A DNA stretch of 14,925 nucleotides, taken from assembly GCA_034178815.1 (NCBI GenBank), contig JAXFQS010000023.1, forward strand, positions 1 through 14,925. Direction: 5' to 3'. The position numbers were made by a program, and so were the translations under genes. Shown here in pieces: positions 6,502 to 13,406 of the stretch. Source of the stretch: JAXFQS01 sp034178815. GTDB taxonomy: Bacteria; Verrucomicrobiota; Kiritimatiellia; RFP12; DVOR01. Each line of letters starts with the position of its first letter. The stretch's first letter is position 1. Below the pieces are notes generated by a model. It made no database searches. It was not told the origin of the DNA and saw only the letters and a list, made by a program, of their open reading frames with translations.

Positions 6502-7467
6502 ATGGCTTTGCTCCAATTCGAACACCACGCCATGCACACCGACTTCGCCCTTTTCATTGACGGCGAGGAGCGGGGAAAGGCCGAAGGAGCCGCCCAAAAT
6601 GTTTGGTCCTGCGTCGATCGTCTAGAGGCGCAATTCAACCGTTTCATTACTACCAGCGAAGTCGCCCGAATCGCTTCGTTGCCACCGAACACGCCCACGA
6701 GCGTCTCCCGCGAGTTGATGGACTGCTTGGTTCTTTCTGCCAACCTGTTCGCCGCGACCAACGGATGTTTCGATGTGACCGTCGGCAGTCTGATGGACGC
6801 GTGGAGGCATCACAACCGCGACTGGAACGCCATTGCGCCGGATGAAAAGCAACGAGCCGCCGAGGCCGCTTCGTTGGCACGACTCGAACTCGACCCTGCC
6901 CACCTGCGCCTCTCGATCCTGCCTACCAAAGGAGGTGATTCCTTGCCACTCGAACTGGACTTCGGCGGGTTGGCGAAGGGCTATGCCATCGACGCCGCGC
7001 GCCCCCTGCTCGAAGATGAGTGGGAGATTCGATCCTATATGATTCACGGCGGCACCAGCACCGTTTACGCCTCCGGCAAAAGGGTGGACGGCTCCTCCTG
7101 GAGCGTTGGCATGGCAGGCGATTGGAAGGCGCGCGCCGGGCTTGATCGCATCGCCGTCGACGGCATCGCCATAAGCGGATCCGGCATCCAGCGAAAGGGC
7201 GAGCACATCGCCGTTCCGCCAACCCGTCGTTCCAGACGCCGGCACGATGCAGCCTGGAGCTGCTCCACCTCCGCGGCCGTCGCCGACGCCCTTTCGACCG
7301 CTTTTCTGCTGATGGACTGGCGCGAAATCCGCCAAGCCTGCGACGCGCTCGACAGCGTCCAGGCAGGCGCCTTCGTCCCAATCCGCCAGCCCCATTCCTT
7401 CGATCGCATCCGCCGCCCCTATCGGCAGACACGGCGCTTCGCCCAACTGACCCGTGCGGGCGATTGA
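6502..7467 (+). CDS. apbE: ApbE-like FAD:protein FMN transferase, no export signal
   Basis: ApbE enzymes attach FMN covalently to a threonine or serine of target redox proteins, using FAD and Mg2+. Family landmarks in the 321-residue product are FEHHAMHTDFALFI (residues 6-19), ELDFGGLAKGYAID (151-164, matching the usual DLGGIAKGYAVD), the glycine loop IHGGTSTVYASG (181-192), VDGIAISGSG (219-228) and SAAVADALSTAF (258-268) with the metal-site aspartate. The usual HxxDPxTG segment is degenerate (GEHIAVPPTRR, 233-243). The protein starts four residues before the domain and has no signal peptide or lipobox, so it is probably cytoplasmic. It lies 12 bp after the cytochrome stop and in the same frame. 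No neighbour shows a clear FMN_bind domain, so its target is unknown. Family assignment is good; activity is less sure. Confidence 0.82.
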   Translation: MALLQFEHHAMHTDFALFIDGEERGKAEGAAQNVWSCVDRLEAQFNRFITTSEVARIASLPPNTPTSVSRELMDCLVLSANLFAATNGCFDVTVGSLMDAWRHHNRDWNAIAPDEKQRAAEAASLARLELDPAHLRLSILPTKGGDSLPLELDFGGLAKGYAIDAARPLLEDEWEIRSYMIHGGTSTVYASGKRVDGSSWSVGMAGDWKARAGLDRIAVDGIAISGSGIQRKGEHIAVPPTRRSRRRHDAAWSCSTSAAVADALSTAFLLMDWREIRQACDALDSVQAGAFVPIRQPHSFDRIRRPYRQTRRFAQLTRAGD

Positions 7468-7500
7468 TACTCATCTATCCCACCCAGAGGAACCTACCCT

Positions 7501-8163
7501 ATGAAACACATCCTATCCACCTTCGCCCTGGTTTTGTTGGTATCTGCGGCCTTCGCCCAAACAGCCGACAAGGTCAAGATCGATATGAAACTTCCCAAGG
7601 CCGCCTACACCGGCACCCCCAAAGACCTCGGCAAGCGCAAAAACCTTGAGCCGCCCAGGGGCAACAAGTTGCGCGACCCGATTTTCGTCCCCACTGGTTG
7701 CGGCAACCTCCTCTCCAAAGGGTGCAAAGTCACCGCCAGCGACGAGGAACCCATCATCGGGGAACTCGCCTATGTGACCGACGGTGACAAGGAACATCGC
7801 GAGGACTCTTATGTCGAACTCGGCCCCGGCAAGCAATGGCTCCAAGTCGACCTCGGAGCCGAACATCCTATCTACGCCATCGGCCTCTGGCACTACCACG
7901 GCGAGCCGAGAGTCTACAAATCCGTCGTCATCCAACTCTCCAACGACCCTGACTTCATCGACGGCGTCATCACCGTATTCAACAACGATGATGACAACAT
8001 CCTCAAACTCGGCAAGGGCCGCGACAAAGAGTACCGCGAATCCCGCGAAGGCCGCCCCGTCGCAGTCGACGGCACCAAAGCCCGCTATGTGCGATTCTGG
8101 TCGAACGGCAATACCTCCGACGATATGAACCAGTACATCGAAGTCGAAGTCTACGGCAAATAA
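7501..8163 (+). CDS. Secreted F5/8 type C (discoidin-like) domain protein
   Basis: The 220-residue protein has a typical signal peptide (MKHILSTFALVLLVSAAFA, cleavage likely before Q20) and a ribosome site AGAGGA at 7486-7491, nine nt from the ATG. Residues ~70-220 resemble an F5/8 type C fold: NLLSKGCKVTAS near the start of the domain, AYVTDGD, WLQVDLGAEHPIYAIGLW (the usual W-Q-V/I-DLG strand), VVIQLSNDPDF, and the closing KARYVRFWSNGNTSDDMNQYIEVEVYG. Such domains often bind glycans or cell surfaces. There is no catalytic domain. It follows the flavin transferase by 33 bp and may be the last gene of the operon, which suggests a carbohydrate or surface-binding partner for the exported redox proteins; that role is inferred. 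Confidence 0.8.
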   Translation: MKHILSTFALVLLVSAAFAQTADKVKIDMKLPKAAYTGTPKDLGKRKNLEPPRGNKLRDPIFVPTGCGNLLSKGCKVTASDEEPIIGELAYVTDGDKEHREDSYVELGPGKQWLQVDLGAEHPIYAIGLWHYHGEPRVYKSVVIQLSNDPDFIDGVITVFNNDDDNILKLGKGRDKEYRESREGRPVAVDGTKARYVRFWSNGNTSDDMNQYIEVEVYGK

Positions 8164-8183
8164 CCGTTCCCTGCTCCCGCCCG

Positions 8184-8217
8184 GCTCCCGCGGGAATGCC
8201 TTGCCACCCGCGGGAGC
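8184..8217. terminator. Strong hairpin after the F5/8 gene, possible terminator
   Basis: GCTCCCGCGGG (8184-8194) and CCCGCGGGAGC (8207-8217) form a perfect 11-bp stem with a 12-nt loop, 20 bp beyond the stop of the plus-strand operon. There is no clear T-run after it, so it may be an RNA 3'-end stabiliser or a factor-dependent stop rather than a classic intrinsic terminator. Confidence 0.55.
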
Positions 8218-8416
8218 GAATCCTTCCTACCTTTTCCCCAGACAGTTGCCAACCTGTCGAAGCGAATTCTGCGAACCCCTCGCCCCCAATCCTGCGCACC
8301 AGTTGCCTAACCGCAGCAACTCCCTTCGCCCGCGGCTGAGCAATCCCCCAAAGCACCGCAAAATCCCGACGCCCAGTCGCCCCAGCGCCTCTTCCCGGCC
8401 CCCCCATTGCCGATGC

Positions 8417-8454
8417 AAAAGAAAAAAGCGCCAGGTCTTTCGACCTGACGCTTT
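8417..8454 (-). terminator. Intrinsic terminator of rpsO-pnp
   Basis: On the minus strand a 13-bp stem (8454-8442 with 8437-8425, including one U-G pair) closes a GAAA tetraloop. The 3' side runs into TTTTTTCTTTT (8427-8417). It lies 27 bp after the pnp stop. Confidence 0.93.
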
Positions 8455-8481
8455 CCCTATTCAAGACACAACCGGAAGGGC

Positions 8482-10608
8482 TTAGGCCTGAGCCTCCCCA
8501 TCCGCTTGCGACGCCCGTTCGCGGAGCGCCTCGCGGCGGGAGAGTTTGACCCTGCCACGGTCGTCGATGCCGATGCACTTGACCCACATCTTGTCGCCGA
8601 CCTTGCAGATGTCCTCGACCGAACGAATCCGCGTCTCGGCCATCTCTGAGATATGGCACAGCCCGTCACGACCAGGCAGAATCTCGACAAATGCGCCGAA
8701 ATCCTTGATGCCCGTGACCGTCCCCTCATAGAGACGCCCCTCCTCGGGCTCGGCCGTAATCGCCTCAATCTCGCGCTTGGCAATCGCCATCGAATCACCC
8801 GAAGTCGCGAAGATGTTGACCGTACCATCCTCCTCGATGTCAATCTGAGCGCCAGACGCCTCGCAGATACGGCGAATGTTCTTTCCGCCCGGACCAATCA
8901 GTTCCCCAATCTTGTCTTCGGGAATCTTGACCGTGGTAATCCGCGGCGCGTAGACCGACAGTTCCTCGGCAGGCTTCGCAATCACACCCTCGATGAAATC
9001 GAGAATATGCATCCGCCCCTTCCGAGCGCACTCCAAAGCCCCTTCCACAAGATCCCAAGTCAGGCCACGCTTCTTGAGATCCACCTGGAAACCAGTAATC
9101 CCCTTGCGCGTGCCGGCAACCTTGAAATCCATGTCGCCACAGTGATCTTCCGACCCGAGAATGTCCGTCACAAGCATCTGCTTGCTGTCATCCTCCGTGC
9201 AGAACAACCCAACCGAAACGCCCGCAACAGGTGCCTTAATCGGGATCCCCGCCTGCATCATCGCCAGAGACCCGACGCAGACAGTCGCCATCGACGACGA
9301 ACCGTTCGAACCCATAATGTCCGAAACAATCCGAACCGAATACGGATAGTCGGCCGGCACCACCGGAGCAAGCGACCGCTCCGCCAATGCGCCGTGCCCG
9401 ATTTCGCGCCTTCCAGTCGAACCCAAACGCCCGACCTCGCCCGTGCAATAGGGCGGGAAGTTGTAATGAAGCAGGAACTTCTTGGTCTTCGGGCCGCCCA
9501 CGATGGCGTCCAATTCCTGCGCATCCTTGATGGTACCCAAGGTCACCGTTCCAAGTGCCTGAGTCTCCCCACGACTGAATATCGCCGAACCGTGACAACG
9601 GGGCAAAACACCGATTTGGGCAGACAGCGGACGGATCTGGTGCTGGGCACGACCATCGATGCGCTTACCTTCCTCTAGGATGTTGCGGCGCACATATTCG
9701 ATTTCGAGAGCGTCGTAGTATTTGACGAAGGTCTCGGGCGTGATTTCCTCAGGCCACTTGGCAGCCATCGCCTCAAGCATTTTCTCTTTGATGGCGTTGA
9801 TGGTGTTCTGGCGGTCGAGTTTTCCGGGGATAAGAAGGGCTGCACGGAGTTCGTTCCCGCCGTTTGAACGGAGGAAATCCATCTTCTCGGCGTCGGGCGC
9901 CTGATCGACGATGACTTTGTCAGGTTTGCCGAGTTTCCGGCGCAATTCAATCTGGATGTCGATGAGTTTCTCGACCTCTTCGTGGGCGCGTTTCATGGCG
10001 GCGAGGAAGTCAGCCTCGGAGATTTCTTCGGCGGAACCTTCCATCATGAGGAATTTGCCGCGAAGGCCTGCGTAGACTAGGTCGACATCGCTCTTTTCAC
10101 GCTGTTCGAAGGTGGGGTTGATAATCCACTGACCGTCGACGCGGCCGATGCGAACGCAACCGATGGGGCCCATGAAGGGGACTTCGGAGATATGCAGGGC
10201 GGCGGAGGCTGAGTTGACGGCGAGGACATCAGTGTCATGCAGGGTGTCGGCGGAGAAGACGGTGGTGTTGACCTGCACATCGTTGTGGTATCCGTCGGGG
10301 AAAAGCGGGCGGATGGGGCGGTCGGTGATGCGTGCGCAGAGGATTTCGCGTTCGGTAGGACGGGCTTCGCGCTTGAAGTATCCGCCGGGGAAGCGGCCTG
10401 CCGCGTAGTACTTTTCGCGGTACTCGCACTGGAGGGGGAAGAAGTCGATTCCCTCACGGGGCTTGTCGGTATTGGTGACGGCAGTGAATACGACATTGTC
10501 GCCGTAGCGACAGACTACGGCGCCGGCGGCCTGCTTGGCGAGGAGGCCGGTCTCGAGCGTCAGCGGGATGCCGCCGATGTCGGTCGTGACTGAGGTGGTG
10601 TTGTCCAT
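8482..10608 (-). CDS. pnp: Polyribonucleotide nucleotidyltransferase (PNPase)
   Basis: PNPase degrades RNA 3' to 5' by phosphorolysis as a homotrimer and takes part in mRNA turnover. The 708-residue product has the standard architecture. The first RNase PH domain (~1-145) includes GRFPGGYFKREARPTEREIL (71-90) and DRPIRPLFPDGY; a helical linker follows. The second RNase PH domain (~315-545) carries GDMDFKVAGT (491-500) with its catalytic aspartates. Then come a KH domain (~553-617, GPGG at 572-575) and an S1 domain (~624-692, GTVTGIKDFGAFVEILPGRDGLCHIS region). Length matches the family. It starts 15 bp after rpsO with no obvious Shine-Dalgarno, so coupled translation is likely. The strand bias of base composition flips inside the gene near 9690. 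Confidence 0.97.
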   Translation of the reverse strand: MDNTTSVTTDIGGIPLTLETGLLAKQAAGAVVCRYGDNVVFTAVTNTDKPREGIDFFPLQCEYREKYYAAGRFPGGYFKREARPTEREILCARITDRPIRPLFPDGYHNDVQVNTTVFSADTLHDTDVLAVNSASAALHISEVPFMGPIGCVRIGRVDGQWIINPTFEQREKSDVDLVYAGLRGKFLMMEGSAEEISEADFLAAMKRAHEEVEKLIDIQIELRRKLGKPDKVIVDQAPDAEKMDFLRSNGGNELRAALLIPGKLDRQNTINAIKEKMLEAMAAKWPEEITPETFVKYYDALEIEYVRRNILEEGKRIDGRAQHQIRPLSAQIGVLPRCHGSAIFSRGETQALGTVTLGTIKDAQELDAIVGGPKTKKFLLHYNFPPYCTGEVGRLGSTGRREIGHGALAERSLAPVVPADYPYSVRIVSDIMGSNGSSSMATVCVGSLAMMQAGIPIKAPVAGVSVGLFCTEDDSKQMLVTDILGSEDHCGDMDFKVAGTRKGITGFQVDLKKRGLTWDLVEGALECARKGRMHILDFIEGVIAKPAEELSVYAPRITTVKIPEDKIGELIGPGGKNIRRICEASGAQIDIEEDGTVNIFATSGDSMAIAKREIEAITAEPEEGRLYEGTVTGIKDFGAFVEILPGRDGLCHISEMAETRIRSVEDICKVGDKMWVKCIGIDDRGRVKLSRREALRERASQADGEAQA

Positions 10609-10623
10609 GCGTGAGGCTTTCGA

Positions 10624-10887
10624 TTAGTGGCGCAGGCCGAGGTCGGTGATGAGTTTCTGGTAGCGGGCTTCGTCTTCACGCTTGAGGTAGGCCAGAAGGG
10701 CGCGGCGGTTGTTGACCATACGAATCAAGCCGTAGCGGGAGCTGTGGTCTTTCTTGTTGGTCTTGAGGTGGGCGGTGAGGGTTTCGATCTTTTTGGTGAG
10801 CAGGGCGATTTGAACTTCGCTTGAGCCGGTGTCGCGCTCGTGGCGCTTGAAGGGTGCGACGGTGGCCTGCTTGTCGATTTGGCTCAT
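10624..10887 (-). CDS. rpsO: 30S ribosomal protein S15
   Basis: S15 is a primary 16S rRNA-binding protein of the small subunit platform. The 87-residue product matches the usual 88-89 and has the conserved core: RHERDTGSSEVQIALLTKKI, LTAHLKTNKKDHSSRYGL and MVNNRRALLAYLKREDEARY, ending ITDLGLRH. The chosen ATG (10887-10885, MSQIDKQ) has AGGAG at 10897-10893 with 5-nt spacing; upstream in-frame ATGs give unrelated sequence. It precedes pnp in the conserved rpsO-pnp order. A promoter and a leader with a perfect hairpin lie upstream, so autoregulation by S15 is possible, as known in other bacteria. Confidence 0.97.
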   Translation of the reverse strand: MSQIDKQATVAPFKRHERDTGSSEVQIALLTKKIETLTAHLKTNKKDHSSRYGLIRMVNNRRALLAYLKREDEARYQKLITDLGLRH

Positions 10888-10943
10888 AGGGGCTCCTGAG
10901 TTGTCTTGATATATTCCTGTGGACGCCCTAGCCATAGGTCGGC

Positions 10944-10963
10944 CATCCAAAACGGTTTGGATG
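10944..10963 (-). promoter_or_regulatory. Hairpin in the rpsO leader
   Basis: CATCCAAA (10963-10956) and TTTGGATG (10951-10944) form a perfect 8-bp stem around a CCGT loop in the minus-strand leader RNA. It lies between the promoter (start near 11006) and the rpsO ribosome site. It could be an S15 or PNPase control element; there is no T-run, so it is not a terminator. Confidence 0.5.
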
Positions 10964-11012
10964 AGGCCCGCAACGGGGAGTGACTCCTTAGACACGCCGC
11001 AGGAAGAGCCGC

Positions 11013-11041
11013 AGTATAGCGCATCGGGTGGCGGAATGCAA
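11013..11041 (-). promoter_or_regulatory. Sigma70-type promoter of rpsO-pnp
   Basis: On the minus strand TTGCAT (-35, 11041-11036), a 17-bp spacer and TATACT (-10, 11018-11013). The start would be near 11006, giving a leader of about 118 nt ahead of rpsO. Confidence 0.82.
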
Positions 11042-11614
11042 GCGAAATCGGCACCCGCCGACGGCTTTCTCCTCTCCCGACGGATAGGCACCTTTTCCCC
11101 CGACAGGTAGGCACCAGGCGGGAACGGAGGTGTCTACCTTGGGGTCGCAAAGGTTGGCACCCGATGGGAAGGAAGATACTCGGCAATTGATAATGACGGG
11201 CGCTCCGGCAGATGAACTCGATGCCCTCCAATTTCGGCGGAATCCACCCCGACAGGAGTTGCTTCTTCACCTGTCCTCCAAAGGGTCGCACGGGCATCTC
11301 CCCATCGGCAAACGAGAACCATCACGCGACATTCTCAAATACCAAACACCCTCGCTACTAGGCACCACCCTCCCCAAAACCTTACTATCCGAACAGGGCT
11401 TTCCTACCAACCTCTCACCAACCACAGCGAGAAGGACGCTCAACGCAACCTACTCTAGGCGCCAACCGCTTCCCGACAACCTCATCCACCCCCCATCTGA
11501 ACCAGCCCCACGAACTCCAGACCAGACACGCCACAAAATCATACCCTCAAAATCAGGCGCATCCAACCCTATACAGCCGCCCCCGCCACCCCCACAACCA
11601 GATCCATTTTATCA
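11042..11614. other. C/A-rich non-coding region between divergent rpsO and the DUF4153 gene
   Basis: No gene is supported in this 573-bp stretch. The longest open frame (11130 to 11642, plus) is proline/threonine-rich, lacks any recognisable fold and runs into the next gene's promoter. The left part has clustered copies of a short motif: GACGGATAGGCACC (11079-11092), GACAGGTAGGCACC (11102-11115), GGTAGACACC on the minus strand (11138-11129) and AGGTTGGCACC (11151-11161). A 6-bp inverted repeat GACAGG/CCTGTC lies at 11251-11275. The right part is C/A-rich and ends in short C-runs. Confidence 0.6.
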
Positions 11615-11643
11615 TTGCCCTCCGCCCCAGAATCCACTATAAT
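11615..11643 (+). promoter_or_regulatory. Promoter of the DUF4153 gene, apparently leaderless
   Basis: TTGCCC (-35, 11615-11620), a 17-bp spacer and a perfect TATAAT (-10, 11638-11643). The start would fall near 11650, only about 4 nt before the ATG at 11654. Confidence 0.72.
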
Positions 11644-11653
11644 TTTCACCGTC

Positions 11654-13372
11654 ATGTCGACAGCAAAAAGCCTTTGGATAGGCACCCTCCGCACCCGCGC
11701 GGGGCAAGCCATCAGAGCCGCCACCGAACTCCCGTCCGCCCTCCTCGTGGCCGCCGGGATTGCCGCCGGATGCACTCTATACAGTGGAGATAATGCCCTG
11801 CACGGCGACAGCCTGCTGGTTTTGTTCGCAGGCGGACTAAGCGTTATGGGACTCTCCGGCGCCTGTCAGATTTACCGGCGCGCCAACGCTTGGAGCCGGG
11901 CAAAAGGTTGGCTCCTCCAAGCCGCAAGCCTGCTTCCATTGGGCATCATAGCCGCCTTCCTCCCCTTCCATAGACCGTGCGAGATGCACCTCTTTCTCTT
12001 CAGCGCCGCGCTCGCGATTCTAAGCGCCGGTCTGCTCGTGCATGCGCTTGGATGCGAACGGAAAGATTGGAGCCATTTCCCCAAATTGTTGGAATCCGCT
12101 ACCATCGCGCTCGCCACCGCAATCCTCATCGCCATAGGCACCATTGTGCTCAACGAGACGGTACAACTGCTCGATTTCGCCGGGCACGATCAACTCGACA
12201 AGATTACCCGCCGCCTGCTGCTGACGACCTTTTGTTCCGCCCTGCCGCTTATCGCCCTGATTGGCTTGGTCAGCCATAGCCTACCCACCTTCAGAAAGCC
12301 ACTGTTTCTCCTGCTTCGTACTGTCGCGCTGCCCCTCTACCTGGCTTTTCTCGGCTTCCTTTCTCTTTACGCGCTCCAATGCCTGGTTGCTTGGCACGTC
12401 CCCGACGGGAAGGTCTATTCGCTCGTGCTCGTTGCCTCGATTGCCTGGTTTCCTTTGCGCCTGCTGCTGGCGGACCAATGCACCTTCGGCTGCCGAACCT
12501 TCTGCCGATGGGGTGGCGCGCTGCTCTTGCCGCTGATCCTGCTCCAAGCCATCGCCCTGGCCCAGCGCATAGCAGCCTACAGTCTGACTCCTATGCGCCT
12601 GACGGCCCTGTACCTGGTCATCTTTTCCGCCCTTGTTGCGTTGGTCGACCTGTTCCGACCGCAAGCCCTGCGCGTGACTCTTTGGCCATACTTGGCGACC
12701 CTCGTACCTGTCCTTCTCCTCTCACCGCTCAATCCATTCGATCTTGGGCTCACGCTCCAATCGAGGCGGCTCGGACGCTTCCGCGAGCGGCTCCGGAACG
12801 CATCTTCGCTCTCCCGAGAGGAGCAGGTTGCCGTTATGGAGATTGCCGACATTCTGAACGGTAGTTCCCCCAGAGGCGTCTACTGGCGTGGCTACTGGAG
12901 CCCCTGCTCCATCGGCGGAGCCGGCACCGATTCCAGCCAATTCCGCGATGCCTTTCGTGCCGAGTGGGGATTCCCCTACCTTCCCGACTACAAGCGCGGC
13001 GAATACCTCTCGAGGGAGCCCGACGATACCCGATTTGCCTTTCAACTTCCCAGGCTCTCCGAAGGCGACTTCCTGCCCATCCACCCCGGTGAGCGTGCCC
13101 TGCTCGGCACCATCCGCCAGTCCACCAACGGCCTCCATTTCTACACCAATAACATCCCCATTCTCGATCTGACCCCCGTTCTGACCAATTACCCCGCAGG
13201 ATCGCCCCCCAGTTCATCCGCCATTCCCCTTCCCGGCAATCTCCGCCTCGTGCTGCTTGGCCGGGACTGCAGCGGATTGGTACGCACCAATGCCTCCGGG
13301 ACCTGCCTACTCCAGAGGAGCACTGCTTGGTACGAGCACGCCCTGCTCCTGCGTTCGACCGATACCCCTTGA
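11654..13372 (+). CDS. DUF4153-type polytopic membrane protein
   Basis: The 572-residue product has about eleven hydrophobic helices in residues ~27-358 and a soluble C-terminal region of ~210 residues. Features resembling DUF4153 are ALPLYLAFLGFLSLYALQ...VPDGKVYSLVLV (225-260), LPLILLQAIALAQRIAAYSLTPMRLTALYL (292-321, the R-I-x-x-Y-x-L-T-x-x-R pattern) and LTLQSRRLGRFRERL (366-380). The family's function is not known. The start was set at ATG 11654 because a TTG at 11615 lies in the -35 and the -10 is only 10 nt upstream; no Shine-Dalgarno is possible, so the mRNA is probably leaderless. The gene for a Tat-exported oxidoreductase begins 34 bp after the stop and could be co-transcribed. Confidence 0.78.
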   Translation: MSTAKSLWIGTLRTRAGQAIRAATELPSALLVAAGIAAGCTLYSGDNALHGDSLLVLFAGGLSVMGLSGACQIYRRANAWSRAKGWLLQAASLLPLGIIAAFLPFHRPCEMHLFLFSAALAILSAGLLVHALGCERKDWSHFPKLLESATIALATAILIAIGTIVLNETVQLLDFAGHDQLDKITRRLLLTTFCSALPLIALIGLVSHSLPTFRKPLFLLLRTVALPLYLAFLGFLSLYALQCLVAWHVPDGKVYSLVLVASIAWFPLRLLLADQCTFGCRTFCRWGGALLLPLILLQAIALAQRIAAYSLTPMRLTALYLVIFSALVALVDLFRPQALRVTLWPYLATLVPVLLLSPLNPFDLGLTLQSRRLGRFRERLRNASSLSREEQVAVMEIADILNGSSPRGVYWRGYWSPCSIGGAGTDSSQFRDAFRAEWGFPYLPDYKRGEYLSREPDDTRFAFQLPRLSEGDFLPIHPGERALLGTIRQSTNGLHFYTNNIPILDLTPVLTNYPAGSPPSSSAIPLPGNLRLVLLGRDCSGLVRTNASGTCLLQRSTAWYEHALLLRSTDTP

Positions 13373-13406
13373 TACCTACGACCTAACCCGAACAAAAGGA
13401 ATAACT

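Noticed and set aside
6622..7446. 274-codon minus-strand open frame opposite apbE
   Set aside because: The plus strand carries clear ApbE motifs; the antisense frame has none.
8003..8659. 218-codon minus-strand frame across the convergent junction
   Set aside because: It crosses the pnp terminator, the 3' end of pnp and the F5/8 gene; composition is shadow-like.
8653..9678. 341-codon plus-strand open frame inside pnp
   Set aside because: Antisense to conserved PNPase catalytic, KH and S1 domains; its product is arginine-rich without a fold signature.
11130..11642. 170-codon plus-strand frame before the DUF4153 gene
   Set aside because: Low-complexity proline/threonine-rich product, no ribosome site, overlaps the promoter of the next gene.
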